The position numbers and the translations under genes were made by a program. DNA of 64,000 nt. It comes from Nageia nagi (taxonomy: Eukaryota > Pinophyta). Each line of letters begins with the position of its first letter. Position 1 is the stretch's first letter. The notes beneath the pieces were generated by a model that worked only from the letters and a program-made list of their open reading frames with translations, did no database searches and was not told the DNA's origin. Shown here piece after piece: positions 45,471 to 56,640 of the stretch. The stretch is from assembly GCA_050084985.1 (NCBI GenBank), contig JBITNC010000001.1:205158001-205222000 (forward strand), written 5' to 3'.

Positions 45471-46036
45471 CCTATGATTATAATAACCTAGAGGAGACAT
45501 CTCCCATGGTGGAAACAACTACAATGAAAAGTCATTATAGTTGCAGAGGATCCCAATCCTATTCTAGCTAAAGGTTGAATATCATATTCTATGGGTGAAG
45601 GAGATATTGTGGTTTCCAATCATATTTGTAATATTCAATCCTACTAAGCTTAATTTTTGATCAAGTTGTTAGATTTCCACTTCTCCCTTGCACCTATATC
45701 TCAGGAAGTTTGAGCACTACCAGGAGACATCATCCATGGTGTAAAGACTACTTTGCACTCAAATTTTATTCATTAAATGTGTGTGTGTGTGTGTGTGTGT
45801 GTATAATTTTTTTTTATACTAAATGGTTTATGCTTTCAAAAATTTACTATCAACTATGATTTTTAAAACTAAAACATTTTTGTCAACTTTTTACATCTAT
45901 TTTCCAAAACTGTTCAAAAGTCACCTATTAATTTACATTATTTTTGAAAACCCACCTTCAATTTGAAACATGTTTTGTCTATGTTTTCCTAGAATTTATA
46001 TTTCCATTTTAGATGAAGGTTCTTAAAATTTTCTTT
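45471..46036. other. Right end of the 17-kb insertion, no gene
   Basis: AT-rich DNA. GGAGACATCTCCCATGGTG (45,494) and GGAGACATCATCCATGGTG (45,723) form an imperfect direct repeat. A TG microsatellite occupies 45,778-45,803. The final 60 bp are A/T-rich and show no convincing inverted match to the left end at 28,847. Confidence 0.5.
45778..45803. repeat. (TG)n microsatellite
   Basis: About 13 TG dinucleotides without interruption. Confidence 0.95.
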
Positions 46037-46046
46037 GATCACACTT
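46037..46046 (+). repeat. Right 10-bp direct repeat flanking the 17-kb insertion
   Basis: GATCACACTT, identical to 28837-28846. The copia protease frame resumes across it (I-T-L-G-D-D). Confidence 0.85.
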
Positions 46047-46345
46047 GGAGATGATAAAGACATTCAAGTTGAAGGCATGGGATCTATTGAGGTATCTACA
46101 AATGAAGGTAACAAAATGATTAATGATGTGTATTGCATTCCAAATCTAAAGCATAATTTGTTGAGTGTGGGGTAAATAATGGAGAAGAATTACAAACTTA
46201 TGTTTGAGGATAGAAAATGTATTATTTTTTATAAGAACAAAGGGCATAAACATGTCACTACTATTCCCATGATAAGGAATAGATTATTTCCTCTTAGATT
46301 TGGTTATCAAAGCTCTAATTTTTCTTATGTTGCTATTGATGATAA
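46047..46345 (+). pseudogene. Copia protease C-terminal part
   Basis: Continues the split protease: DIQVEGMGSIEVSTNEG, VYCIPNLKHNLLSVG and MEKNYKLMFEDRKC, the typical end of copia retropepsin leading into the pre-integrase region. A single TAA sits after LLSVG. Together with 27.7-28.85 kb it makes one gag-protease region. Confidence 0.8.
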
Positions 46346-47290
46346 GAGTTAGCTTTGGCATTTGAGCTATGGGAATCTAAATATGACTTTGGCATTTGAG
46401 CTATGGGCATCTAAATTTTGAAATTTTAAGAATCTTAATTTCTAGTGAGATGGTATATGGGCTTCCAAACGTTAAAGAATATAAAGTGTTGTGTATTGAT
46501 TATGCTATGGGAAAGCATTCAAGATCAATCTTCCCAAAAGGTCAAGTATGGAGATCCTCCTAACCCATCCAATTGGTGCATAATGATATATGTGGGATAA
46601 TGCAAACTCTAATTATTAGTAAAAACTTCTATTTTCTTACCTTCATTGATAATTACTCAATAATTTGTTGGATATACTTTCTTAAAACTAAGGATGACAT
46701 TTTTTCATAATTTAAGGAGTTCAAGAATAATGTGGAAAAACAAAGTGGCTATTATTTTAAATATTTGAGAATAGATAGAGGGGGGGAGTTTTATAGTAAT
46801 GAATTTTTGTAATATTGTAAATATTATGGAGTGAGAAGGTAACTCACTATTGCCTACACTCCATAATAAAATGGTGTGGCTGAATGTAAGAATAGAACCT
46901 TGGCTAATATGGTAAGAAGCATGATCCAAACTAAAGGTCTATGCAATATTTATTAGGCTAAAGCTATTAGGATAGATATGTATATTTTAAATAGAAGTTC
47001 AACATCTAGTTTGGATGGCATAACACCCTTTGAGGCATGGTATGATAAAAGGCCAAATATGAATCATTTTAAAGTGTTTGGTTGCTTGGGTTATGTGCAT
47101 GTTCCAATAGAGCATAGAAAAAAATTAGATTAAAAGAGTGAACCTTGTATATTTATTAGTTACTATGAATTAAGTAAAGCATATATGTTATACAATCCCA
47201 AAATATACAAAGTTGTTATTAAAAGAGATGCTATTTTTTATGAAGGGAGAGCATGGGATCATAAAACATAACTTGTTGAAGATGGATCCT
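46346..47290 (+). pseudogene. Copia pre-integrase and integrase
   Basis: LWHLSYGNLN starts the GAG-pre-integrase block (H-x-R-x-G-H expected) and is followed by a 34-bp tandem duplication (46354 and 46388). The catalytic triad can be read: Asp in QLVHNDICG (46,579), FYFLTFIDNYS, Asp in LRIDRGGEFYSNEF (46,770) and Glu in NGVAECKNRTLANM (46,872). The C-terminal part shows RPNMNHFKVFGCLGYVHVP and KLD...EPCIFISYYE. The triad is intact, although Tyr, Arg and Gly positions have changed. Stops occur at likely Gln codons. Confidence 0.85.
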
Positions 47291-47659
47291 TTTATGAAAA
47301 CTCTTCTAATATATAATATAATATTTAGCCTATCCAACAAAATGTGTAACCCAAAGCATTAAATATTCCACAAAATACCACACAAGTGCAGCCCAAAGAT
47401 GTTCCAAGTGATGGTTATACTTATCCAAGAAAGAATGGTAAAGTAAGTGGTAATAGAACACTTGCATATCATCCTCCTTCTCAAATGTTAGATCAAAGTT
47501 TTTTTAAAGAGAGTAACTAAAGGAAAATAAAAATAATCAGATCAAGTAATTAAGAGGCTTGAAAATCTCCATTTGTATAGTGATGATTTGTATGGTAAAC
47601 CCAAGGGTGAATTTGATAGTTTTGCTTTGGTGGCTAGTGTTGATTTAGAGCCTTCTTTT

Positions 47660-48590
47660 TATGAACTAATTATGTTTGGATGAAGGCCATGGAAGAGGAG
47701 ATACACTCCATTGAAAAGAATGATACATGGGAGCTAGTTGAGCTTCCAAAAGGGAAAAAGGTTGTAGGATCTAAATGGATCTATAAAATCAAGTTTAATG
47801 TTGATGGTACCATTGAGGGGCATAAGGCTAGACTTGTGGCCAAAGGATTCACTCAAAGATACAACATAGACTATGAAGAGACATTTGCTCCTATTGCTAG
47901 ATAAGAAATAATTTGAATGGTTCTCTCCATTGCATCTCATAAAGGTTGGAAGGTATACCACTTGGATGTCAAGAGTTTATTCTTTAATGAATACCTTGAT
48001 GAAGAGGTATTTATTGCTTAGCCCCAAGGGGTTCATAGTCATGGATATATGGGTATTTCCAAAATTCTAATTTCACAAAAGAGCAAAATTAAACCAAATC
48101 TATACTATACACATGATGGTACTGATATTTTATTGATTTTCTTTTATGTTGATGATCTTATTTACATATGTAGTAATTCTATAATGAATGATGCTTTTTA
48201 GAACTCTATGATGCAAGAATTTGAAATGGATATTGGTATTATAAAATATTTTCTTGGTTTAGAGGTATATCAAGATAATAGTAAAATTTTTTATTTCTTA
48301 AACCAAGTATGCTAATGATTTGTTGCATAAGTTTATCATAGATGATTGTACAATTATTGTCACTCCTATAGGTCATGGAGAATACTTAACCAAAGATGAT
48401 GGAGCTATTGAAGCTGAATTGCACACTTATAGAAGCATAGTTGGGAGTTTAATATTCCTAACAAAATCAAGGCTTAATATTTATCATTTTATTTTATTTG
48501 TATCTAGGTACATGATTGCTCGTTCAAAGATTCATTTAAAGGAAACCAAGAGAATTATTAGATATGTCAAATAAACATAAGATTTTAGCA
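47660..48590 (+). pseudogene. Copia reverse transcriptase
   Basis: The open frame 47680-47904 reads [40 protein letters not shown] and [20 protein letters not shown], the N-terminal RT block. HLDVKSLFFNEYLDEEVF follows (N-A-F-L-x-G expected). The YVDDLIYI box at about 48,147 is intact. Between PQG and KIKPNLY some 30-50 residues normally present (the A-L-Y-G-L-K-Q-A-P-R-x-W region) are missing in frame, so this RT would be inactive. The thumb is frameshifted, then open again at 48320-48574. Confidence 0.85.
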
Positions 48591-48599
48591 TTCATTACC

Positions 48600-49080
48600 T
48601 ACAAAAAGAAGATTTAAAACTTGTTGAATATAGTGATAGTGAGTGGGATAATAATATTGATGATATAAAATCTACTTCTAGAAATTATTTTAGCCTTTGT
48701 ATAGGTCTTATTACATGGTCTTATAGAAAACACACTACAATTGCTCTATCCTCCAATGAAGCTAAATACATCACCATCATTAGTACTAGTGCAATCCTTG
48801 TGGATGTGAAAAGTTCTTGAGGAGATTAGAGAGAAAAAAATTTGCTTCAAACACCTTGTATTGTGATAACCAGAGTGCTATCTAGTTGGTAAAGAATCCT
48901 ATGCATCACTTCATATATAAACATTTTGATATGAAATACTCTTTCATATGGGATATGGTTGAGAAGAAAGTTGTTGAATTCTATTATTGCAAGAGTGAGG
49001 ATAATCTAGTTGACCTATTCACCAAAGGCATAGCTATACACCAATTTGTAAAGCTGAGAGACTTCCTAGTCACCCCTCTC
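48600..49080 (+). pseudogene. Copia RNase H
   Basis: After a frameshifted first half (YSDSEW near 48,632), the text reads LYCDNQSAIXLVKNPMHHF (48,855), KHFDMKYSFIWDMVEKKVV and EDNLVDLFTKGI (49,000), the C-terminal copia RNase H signature C-D-N-x-S-A-I ... K-H-I-D ... D-I-F-T-K. The frame ends in LTFKGEYVGDL as it enters the polypurine tract and LTR. Confidence 0.85.
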
Positions 49081-49085
49081 ACCTT

Positions 49086-49097
49086 CAAGGGGGAGTA
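49086..49097 (+). promoter_or_regulatory. Copia polypurine tract
   Basis: CAAGGGGGAGTA directly before the LTR start TGTTGGAGATTT. Confidence 0.85.
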
Positions 49098-49527
49098 TGT
49101 TGGAGATTTAAATTTTTTATTCTTTCTAGAATGAAATATCAATGTATTTCATTATCTATGGAAATGGTATCACACTACTGTAACACTGCACATTTTTTGG
49201 AAACAAAATCACATTTTTAATCATCTTGCATATTTTGTCAGAGTTTTTTGGTAATTATGCTATTTTCTTTAGTTTTTTCTTAGTTGCACTTTGATTCAGC
49301 ATCTATTACTTCATAGGGATGATGGGAGAATATCCTAGAACATGATTATAACTCCTATTTAGTTATTTATAATTGGATTTTAGTGGATTTATGTAATAGT
49401 CTTTAGTATTTATTTTTGGTCCTTCATGTAACCAACATGAGCTTAGTTTTAATTACTCATTGAGGATTTGTATATTGTACTACAAATTTAGTTAATGAAC
49501 AAATTATTGTGTGCTCAAATTATTTCA
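49098..49527 (+). repeat. Copia 3' LTR, about 430 bp, full length
   Basis: TGTTGGAGAT...CAAATTATTTCA. Its last 240 bp match the truncated 5' LTR at 27398-27634. The TG and CA ends are intact. The expected target duplication cannot be checked because the left LTR has lost its start. Confidence 0.85.
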
Positions 49528-49679
49528 TCCTTATCACCAACCTATCATTGTGAGGGAACTTAAATTTATCTATTATTTTATTATAAAATATATGATTGGA
49601 GTGGTGCTAGGTGTTATCCCATAGGTAATGGAGGAGATAATAGAAAATAATATGGTGGATATAAAAGACCAATTGATGG

Positions 49680-50770
49680 ATAGGAAGATCTAGTACCATA
49701 AATTAAGAACCTAGAATTGAAGTAAGCCCAATCCCAGGATCCGTATAAAATTTCTTATGAATTGATATGTACTGGGCCCATCCATCATGATATTCCTATT
49801 ATACAATATCCTTATAGGTATTATCTTCCTAATATAGACCCATTCAAAGGGAAAGAGGATCATTGAGAATATTTACACAAGTTCAAAAGTTGTAGTGCCT
49901 ATATGATTTCTCATGATGATGTATTGATGCCCTAAACTTTTACTATAACCATCAAAAGATCAAATTTGGATTGGTATAAAACATTTCTTAAGAATATCCT
50001 GACCACTTATGTATAACTTGTAAACAAATTGCTAGATCACTTCCCCATTAATGCCAAAGACAAGTCATACATTATTGACCTCATGCAACTTCAATTATTT
50101 TTGGATGAATTTGTTACATACTTTTGGGTTTTTTGAGGACTATCATCACTAGCATGGATTACAATCTCCCATCCAAAGAGTTAGTGAGAATATTTAGTCA
50201 AATTTGTATTCCAAATACAATAACATAAAACTTTTAAAGAAGTTATTGCACAAGTGGTGTAGATTGAAAAGGTCAAAATCTAGGATGGAGAAATCAAGGT
50301 TAGGAAGTGAGAAGGGTAAAAAAAATGTAAAAATAACTAAATAAAAAATAGAGAGGACCTCCCAAGTTAATAAGGTCTCTATGGAAGTAGCTTCTCAATA
50401 AAAACTTTCCCAAGTAATGCCAACAATAGTTACGACCCAACTAGAAGAAACTAGCAACAAAAGGTAGCCCCATAAAAAGTTTGATGATATAGTATTCACT
50501 ATTATAAGGGAACCTATATTGGAATATGTATTAAAAAGGGTCAATAATCTTGATCTGATATGATTACTAAATATAAAACTATATATCCTAGAATACAAGC
50601 AAACCAAGTACTACTTGGAAAATGAGTATTATGAGTACCATAGACAACATGGTTATGATACTAATATTTGTTGTTCCCATAAATATGTCATTTAGAATTC
50701 AATAGATGAAGGGAAGTTCCATGTGCATAGTCCTTTGAATGTAGTTAATAAAAACCTTAGAATTTTTGGA
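49680..50770 (+). pseudogene. Tat-like gag and nucleocapsid region
   Basis: Broken frames read RYYLPNIDPFKGKEDH, EYLHKFKSCSAYMISHDDVL, DWYKTFLKNILTTY and DKSYIIDLMQLQLFLDEFV, the gag capsid pattern of F-x-G-x-x-D-P ... W-x-x-L ... F. Around 50,600-50,780 comes YYEYHRQHGYDTNICCSHK and NSIDEGKFHVHSPLNVVNK, equivalent to the C-x-F-H-x-x-x-G-H-x-T-x-x-C block of Tat-type elements. Stops are frequent. Confidence 0.6.
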
Positions 50771-51289
50771 AATCCTTTATTGCATCATCATTTAGGGTAA
50801 CATTCCAAAATGATCTTTATTGTAGGTCCTTCAAATTAGGTCACTAACAATAAGAGTCATCTTCAACCTTTTGTTGGGATGATTAACATAACTAACCAGG
50901 ATTAATGAGCATAGAAAAGGAACCAAGCATTATAATATCAATATGTTTCTCCCTCACCTAAAAATGTGACCATGCCTCTACCATAAATTCCATATATGCA
51001 ACCAAAAAGATCTTTGGTTGAGAGGATTTCAACCAATCAATTAAAGTATACCTTGGTAAAATTATCTTTATTTGAGCTATTACAAGAATCAAAGCACCAT
51101 AAGGAAGCTATGAATCAAATTTTGTAAGTGATTAAGTTAGACCTTATGAACATTGGAAATTTTTACCATATTTATGGGGAATATACATTCTTTCATCCAA
51201 CCAATAATATCCTTTTATGGTCTAAAATCAAAGAGTATAAGGGACCATATGGACCTAATCCTCCACTACACATCATCATTTATGTGGAT

Positions 51290-51800
51290 TAAAAACCCTT
51301 TAAGAGGGTATTAATTGATAATGGATAATTAATAACAATCATTTCCACAGGATACCATTAGCACTTGAATTTTTTTCATGCCCATATCATTACATTATCA
51401 TTGAAGTAAGGGTCTTTAATGATACTTTATATCCTACCCTAGGGTCATTGGTACTTCTTATCACTATGGAGTTAAGACTTTACCTATTTATTACATATTA
51501 TTGAAGGTAACATATTGAAGGTAACATAATTAAGTAAAATATAACCTTGAATAGCCCTTAGATCTATGAAATTCAATGTGTTTATTTCATATTATATGGT
51601 TTTATTGAGTACAATTTTGATGGGTTGGTACATTGTATACCAATTTATGATGATCCTTTTTATATTGCAATTATATTTGGATGTCCATTGAAGGAGTCAC
51701 TCTCCCATATTGACATATTATACTAGCTATAATAATATGGGTATCATCCAAGAGATCAATTTGGTTAGCTTAACCTAAGCAAATGCAATATGATAGTGAT
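51290..51800 (+). pseudogene. Tat-like aspartic protease
   Basis: KRVLIDNG marks the active site (D-N-G or D-D-G is the form usual in this branch rather than D-T-G). It continues EVRVFNDTLYPTLGSLVLPI and EIQCVYFILYGFIEYNFDG, equivalent to G-R-P-W-I-H ... S-T-L-H in related elements, and IFGCPLKESLSH. The parallel region at 23.5-23.8 kb shows the same words. A small GAAGGTAACAT duplication lies at 51,504-51,526. Confidence 0.6.
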
Positions 51801-53940
51801 AAAGGAAAGGATCTTGCACTGTCATCATTGCATTCTAAGAAATAGGAAATACTATCAATTAATGAATCAGTTGGTAATGTGAGTATGTTGTCCTTGCCCT
51901 TGAAACCAAAAATAATACGCTCTTCACCTCTTGAGATAAATGCATGATAACCAAATCATCCATGATAATGAAGGTCTTAGGAGGAACATGCCCATAAGTT
52001 ATATTACTTATAGAAAGCCACCCAATCTTACTAAATTCATGAAAGTACTAAAGAATTCAACTAACTAGTGACTATTATCATATAGGTACTAGAGAATGAA
52101 AAAGATGAAATATCAAAAGGGGATATAGACATATGTCATGTTTAGGTTTAATTCTCTAGCCTAGGAATAGGGGGAATATGAAGTGCATGATATCATTTTT
52201 AGTATCCCTTCAACTCATGAAGTAGGCATCTCCCTATCTCGCATATGATAATTGGACAGTTTGTTGTTGGTTCCTTTCAAGGTTCCACCGAACCATCCAT
52301 AAGTTATTTATTTATGTAGGCATAGGAATCCTGATCTAATTCCCATTACCATCTATATCTTCATAACCATTTATTAGAACTTTGGATTTCCTATCACCTA
52401 GAATACAAAGTATCATACAATAAAACTTTTCTATATAGTGCTGGATAGGTCATGGTCTAGGTCTATATGAGAAAGATCCTCACTATCCAATTGAGATACC
52501 ATATAAAATTCCTAGTGATCGAAGGGGTCTTGGTTACATTTATCACCCCATATATCTTATCCATATGAAGTTGTTGATATGCAATAAGTACATATTGGGT
52601 ACAACAACGTGGTCATAATCTTAGAATATGTAGCAAATCAATTAAATGATGTAGAGTCGATGGTATTGATCTTGATGTACTTATTTATGAAAGTGTTACA
52701 TGTAAATACATATATTCAATATTAAGTAGATGAATTTGATGAAAAGGATGGATTTTTGCAAACCTAGGAAAGTTATATTATGATCCTCTTGAATGGTCCA
52801 TATTTCTTACAAGAACCAAGTTGATTCCCTTTAGCTATGATAATAATTACTACATATGAATATGAGGATGATTATATCCTACACAAGAGCTATCTTTCCC
52901 CCAAATGGACTCCATTAGATAAGTATAAAATGCCCCTCCCTATATCCATTACCAAAAATGAGAGGCAGTTACCTCCTCTCAAGGTGAGAGTGTCTTTATC
53001 GTTGTTAGAACCTTGGCCTATGCTAAATACACCTCCTTTTCCCATCTACAATCAATTATAAAATTTCATATTATAAGATCCTAATGATCATGATGAAAAA
53101 GATAATACCATAGGTGTGATCATAAAATATGTAAACACAATACATGTATCCTATAAATCCATCAGTTATAGACATTATACCTCTTTTTGATGATTATCTC
53201 CTACTTGCATATAGATAAAGGAGTTATATGCTAACAATGAATATTCATAGAATGATATATATGCCATGAAAAACCCCTTTTTCTACCTTCACATACCATA
53301 CCTGCAAGTATAGATATATCACACTAGTACAAATTATCAATGGTACCTACATGATCACACAAATTCTATCTTGATGGTGATAATCAAGGAGACTAAATCT
53401 TCTAAATTAGGAACAAAATCTACATACTCACCTAGTTATCTTATGAAGTGTTTTGGATCTATTGATAGTTTTGATTGGTGGAGGCCAAATGAGTTCATTA
53501 GACCACAAATAGCTGATATAGGGGATGTTGAATTCAACTTGTTGCCTAAGTATCTAAATATCCATAATTTTAAAGATGTAGATATTATTTTTATGAGGTC
53601 CTACATGTACGTTACTATTTTATAATATGAATAATAATATCTTTAATATAATATCATTGATCAAAATTAAATCCATATACCAAGCCAATTAGATCAAGGG
53701 TCACACATGATGATTGAGGAAGTAATATACATCAACTTGAGTGATGACCTTGTCAAATCCCATATTTAGCAATTGGGTAAGATTTTGATAGAAAAAGAAT
53801 GATAAGATCTCACTAGACTCATAAAGAACAAAAGAGAAGTACTTTATTAATATTCTAAATATATGTCAGGATTAAACTCTAATTTCATAGTCCATAACCT
53901 ACAACATAAAGAAGATGCAAAGCCTATAAAAAAATGCAAA
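51801..53940 (+). pseudogene. Protease-RT spacer of the Tat-like element
   Basis: Long coding-like spacer with open stretches 52837-53061 (DDYILHKSYLSPKWTPLDK; RQLPPLKVRVSLSL) and 53371-53625 (KCFGSIDSFDWWRPNEFIR). The first part matches 24.8-25.0 kb. No enzyme motif. Such spacers in Tat-type pol may be structural linkers. Function unknown. Confidence 0.5.
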
Positions 53941-54760
53941 GAAAAATGCACCCCACCATTGTAGTTATAGTAAAGGAAGAGTTGTAAAAGCTATTAGACA
54001 TCCAGTTTATTCAATTGATTTATTATTTAGATTGGATGTTCAATATGATACTTGTTAAGAATCCTAATATAAATATACACATTTACACAAACTTCCAAGA
54101 CTTAAATCATGCTTTCATGAAAGATGACTTCCCCCTACCTAATATCCACACATCGGTTAATGCTACAATATGGTATGAAATGTTATAATTAATGGATGGG
54201 TTATCAATATATAACCAAATTAATATTTTAAAGGAGTATCTAAATAAAAATACCTTCATTACTCCTTGGGGAATGTTTTGTTACAAGTTCATGCCTTTTG
54301 GCCTCATGAATGTGGGAGCCACTTACCAAAGAGAAATGACATATATCTTCTATGACTACATACATAACATGGTGTATTATCTTGATGACTTGTAAGCCAA
54401 GGCTAAAATGTGAGCAAATCATACAAATCTATTTTCTATAATGCTTGATCGACTCTTGTAACATAAGGTGTGCTTAAACCTAAAGAAGTGTATTTTTGAC
54501 ATCACATTAGGGAAGTTGCTTGGCTTCATTATCTCAAATAAAGGAATAGTGGTATATAATAACAAGATAAAAGTTATTATAGATATGGACACACCCTCAA
54601 ATCTCAAATAGTTGAGCACATTACAAGGAAAAATCCTAGCTACTTAGTTCTTCATATCTCAGCTATTTGATAAGTGTAGATCCTTCAATCACTTGTTGAA
54701 TAAGGATACCACTTTTATTTGGCTGATGCATGCCAAGTAGATTTTGAGGATATCAAGATA
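53941..54760 (+). pseudogene. Tat-like reverse transcriptase
   Basis: Fingers read near 53,960-54,130. The open frame 54192-54395 has MDGLSIYNQINI, PWGMFCYKFMPFGLMNVGA and the catalytic box MVYYLDDL (Y-V-D-D-L expected, both Asp kept). The thumb follows in another frame with KLLGFIISNKGI and DMDTPSNLK. A stop follows the Y-L-D-D-L directly. Confidence 0.8.
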
Positions 54761-55075
54761 TACTTAAATATCCACCTATGCTTTCCCCACTAAGATATGA
54801 TGTCCTATTATTATTGTGCATTTCTATAATTGATTTCACATTGGGAACTATGATCATGTAAAATATTGGAGCAAATAAATAGAAAGTGATCTACTACATT
54901 AGTTGCACTTTAGTAGTTATGAGACAAGTTATGTTTATATGGAAAAGTCATATATCATAGTCATGTTTGCAACCAAAATGTTGAGATATTACATATTGAT
55001 TCATACTATATTTTTCATAACTAAGGTGTACCGATTAAAGTACATGATGAATTGAACTATTAGAATTTTTGTAAC
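54761..55075 (+). pseudogene. Faint RNase H remnant
   Basis: Text such as YYISCTLV, YVYMEKSY and MLRYYILIHTIFFITKVY in shifting frames matches the expected Y-x-S-R-T-L ... Y-x-x-x-E-K ... H spacing of Ty3 RNase H after RT. Very decayed. Confidence 0.4.
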
Positions 55076-56640
55076 CTTTACTTAGGTGTAGAGGTTATTT
55101 ATTTATTTATTTTTTTTAAAATTTTTTGTAGGATTTTTCTCCTATATATTTGTAACTCCTCTTTAAAATGAATATTAGGTATCCTCTTTATGAGGATAGG
55201 GTATACTTGTACACACACACACACACACTTGTAAGGTGTCAAATCTTGGTGTGGGAGTTACTAAGTAACTTCCCTCTCCCACCTCTATTTAAGAAGTGTT
55301 CCTCCTTTCTTTTCTTCATCTCTTGAAAATGTAATCTCATATGATTTAGAGAGTAGGATTGGGAGATAGATTAGGATTTTTCCATTTTTGCTAATAGATG
55401 GAGTTTTTCTTTGCTTCCCCCCCTTAAATTTTGTTGTCTCTTGTAATTGCCCTATTTTTTAGGTGTTCTCCCCATTTCACCTCTGATAAATGGGAACATT
55501 AATTTAGGATTAATTTTGTCTATTATTGTACAATTTAGCCAAAATATTATAAATTCCACTTAGAGAATTAATTAAGCTCTAATTATGAAATAAATGGCCC
55601 TTTTATTTATTTATTTATGTTTAGTTAATTACAAAATTGCTAATAATATTGTATTTGTAATACCAAGGTAGTTATAATTGTAAATGCAATATTAGTCTCA
55701 TTAAATGAGGTGTTGCATATTTTAGCCTTGATGATTGCAAAATTGAAATTAAATGTATCTTTAGTCATTAGTGTCCCCCTCTTCAAGTTAGAGCATCCCC
55801 TAGGTAATTTCACCAACTATGAGATCATTTGGAGCTCTAGGGATGAACATGGTACTTCAAAATAGGTATTGATAATCTTAAGGCAAGTGAATAAAATTTG
55901 AGCATAGATGTGGGACATATTAGCATACCAAGATCCCATGTTGGCCCTCATAGGAACTTGGACCTATGGAATTGATCATAAGGTGCTCCAGCATCACCCC
56001 CTCTTAGACATTGGCATTCCTAGTCCTTAGATTTGATTTCATCCATCCCAAGGTTCCCTTTTTTAGATGTATACATGAGCATATAGATCACATCTCTTTA
56101 TCATCAGGTCATCTCAATGCAATATTAGAAGATGATCACCCTTATAAAAGAGGAATCATAGTCATTATGAGATATGCTCAATTTATTATTAAACCCTTTA
56201 TTTTTAATTGAGTTAAGACTCTATCATTTCCACTTATGGGATGACCTAAATTTGAGGTATGAAGGGTTTAAGAGGCTACCCTTGAAATTACTCTAGACAT
56301 CTTGAGAAGAATGCTACTAATTTCATCATAATTTCTACAAAGGAAACATGGTCTTACCTCACTACTTCTGGGATTAGTGAGGCATTAGAGCCATTTGAAA
56401 TAACCCTATTAGAGATAGTCTTGGTGAAAACTTAGGTTGATAAAAATATTATAATTGCACTTCTACCATTGCTTTATCAATACAATTACATTCTATTGTT
56501 GAAATATTACTATTTATCTCTATATTCTTGGACATTGAATTTTGGAATAGTTTTGTATAACTTGAAATATCTATTTTTCTCCCTAAGGACAACATTAGAT
56601 ACGGAGTGATATTTTCGTTTCTTAACATCGTAGTGGTATT
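55076..56640. other. No recognisable gene; possible LTR/promoter sequence
   Basis: 55.1-55.5 kb has LTR-like features: CTCCCACCTCTATTTAAGAAG near 55,275 (TATA-like) and pyrimidine-rich runs. An AC microsatellite lies at 55,211-55,228. The open frame 56011-56211 (+) has no recognised motif. 55.5-56.6 kb is otherwise unassigned. Confidence 0.35.
55211..55228. repeat. (AC)n microsatellite
   Basis: Nine AC dinucleotides. Confidence 0.95.

Larger units (their letters stand above)
28847..46036. mobile_element. 17.2-kb composite insertion inside the copia element
   Basis: Bounded by the 10-bp direct repeat. Contents in order: 26-bp array (29.26-29.73), LINE (29.9-32.9, +), unrecognised domain ORF (33.3-34.9, +), hAT-type transposase (35.5-38.0, +), 25-bp array (38.29-38.58), convergent multi-exon gene (44.3-38.95, -) interrupted by a 2.6-kb LTR retrotransposon, and 26-bp array (44.49-44.92). 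No clear terminal inverted repeat joins the two ends. A 10-bp duplication is longer than the 8 bp of hAT and the 5 bp of LTR elements, and fits Mutator-like (9-11 bp) or LINE-mediated insertion. Which element made the insertion is unresolved. Confidence 0.7.
49560..55075 (+). mobile_element. Tat-like Ty3 element, gag to RT/RNase H (copy 2)
   Basis: Begins about 30 bp after the copia 3' LTR. Order: gag (49.7-50.3 kb), zinc-knuckle-type block (50.6-50.7), protease (51.3-51.7), a long spacer of about 2.2 kb, RT (53.95-54.75) and fading RNase H (to 55.07). The spacer and protease recur at 23.48-25.03 kb. No integrase or LTR could be traced. The lineage call rests on protease style and the long protease-RT spacer. 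Confidence 0.7.

Noticed and set aside
28847-46036. Terminal inverted repeats at the ends of the 17-kb insertion
   Set aside because: Only an A/T-rich GAAAxxTTTTAA-like similarity is visible, which is expected by chance in this composition.
28847-46036. The whole 17-kb insertion as one LINE
   Set aside because: The LINE is internal and lacks a poly(A) tail next to the right 10-bp repeat, and other element types lie between.
47734-47961. Minus-strand open frame of 75 codons
   Set aside because: It is antisense to the copia RT.
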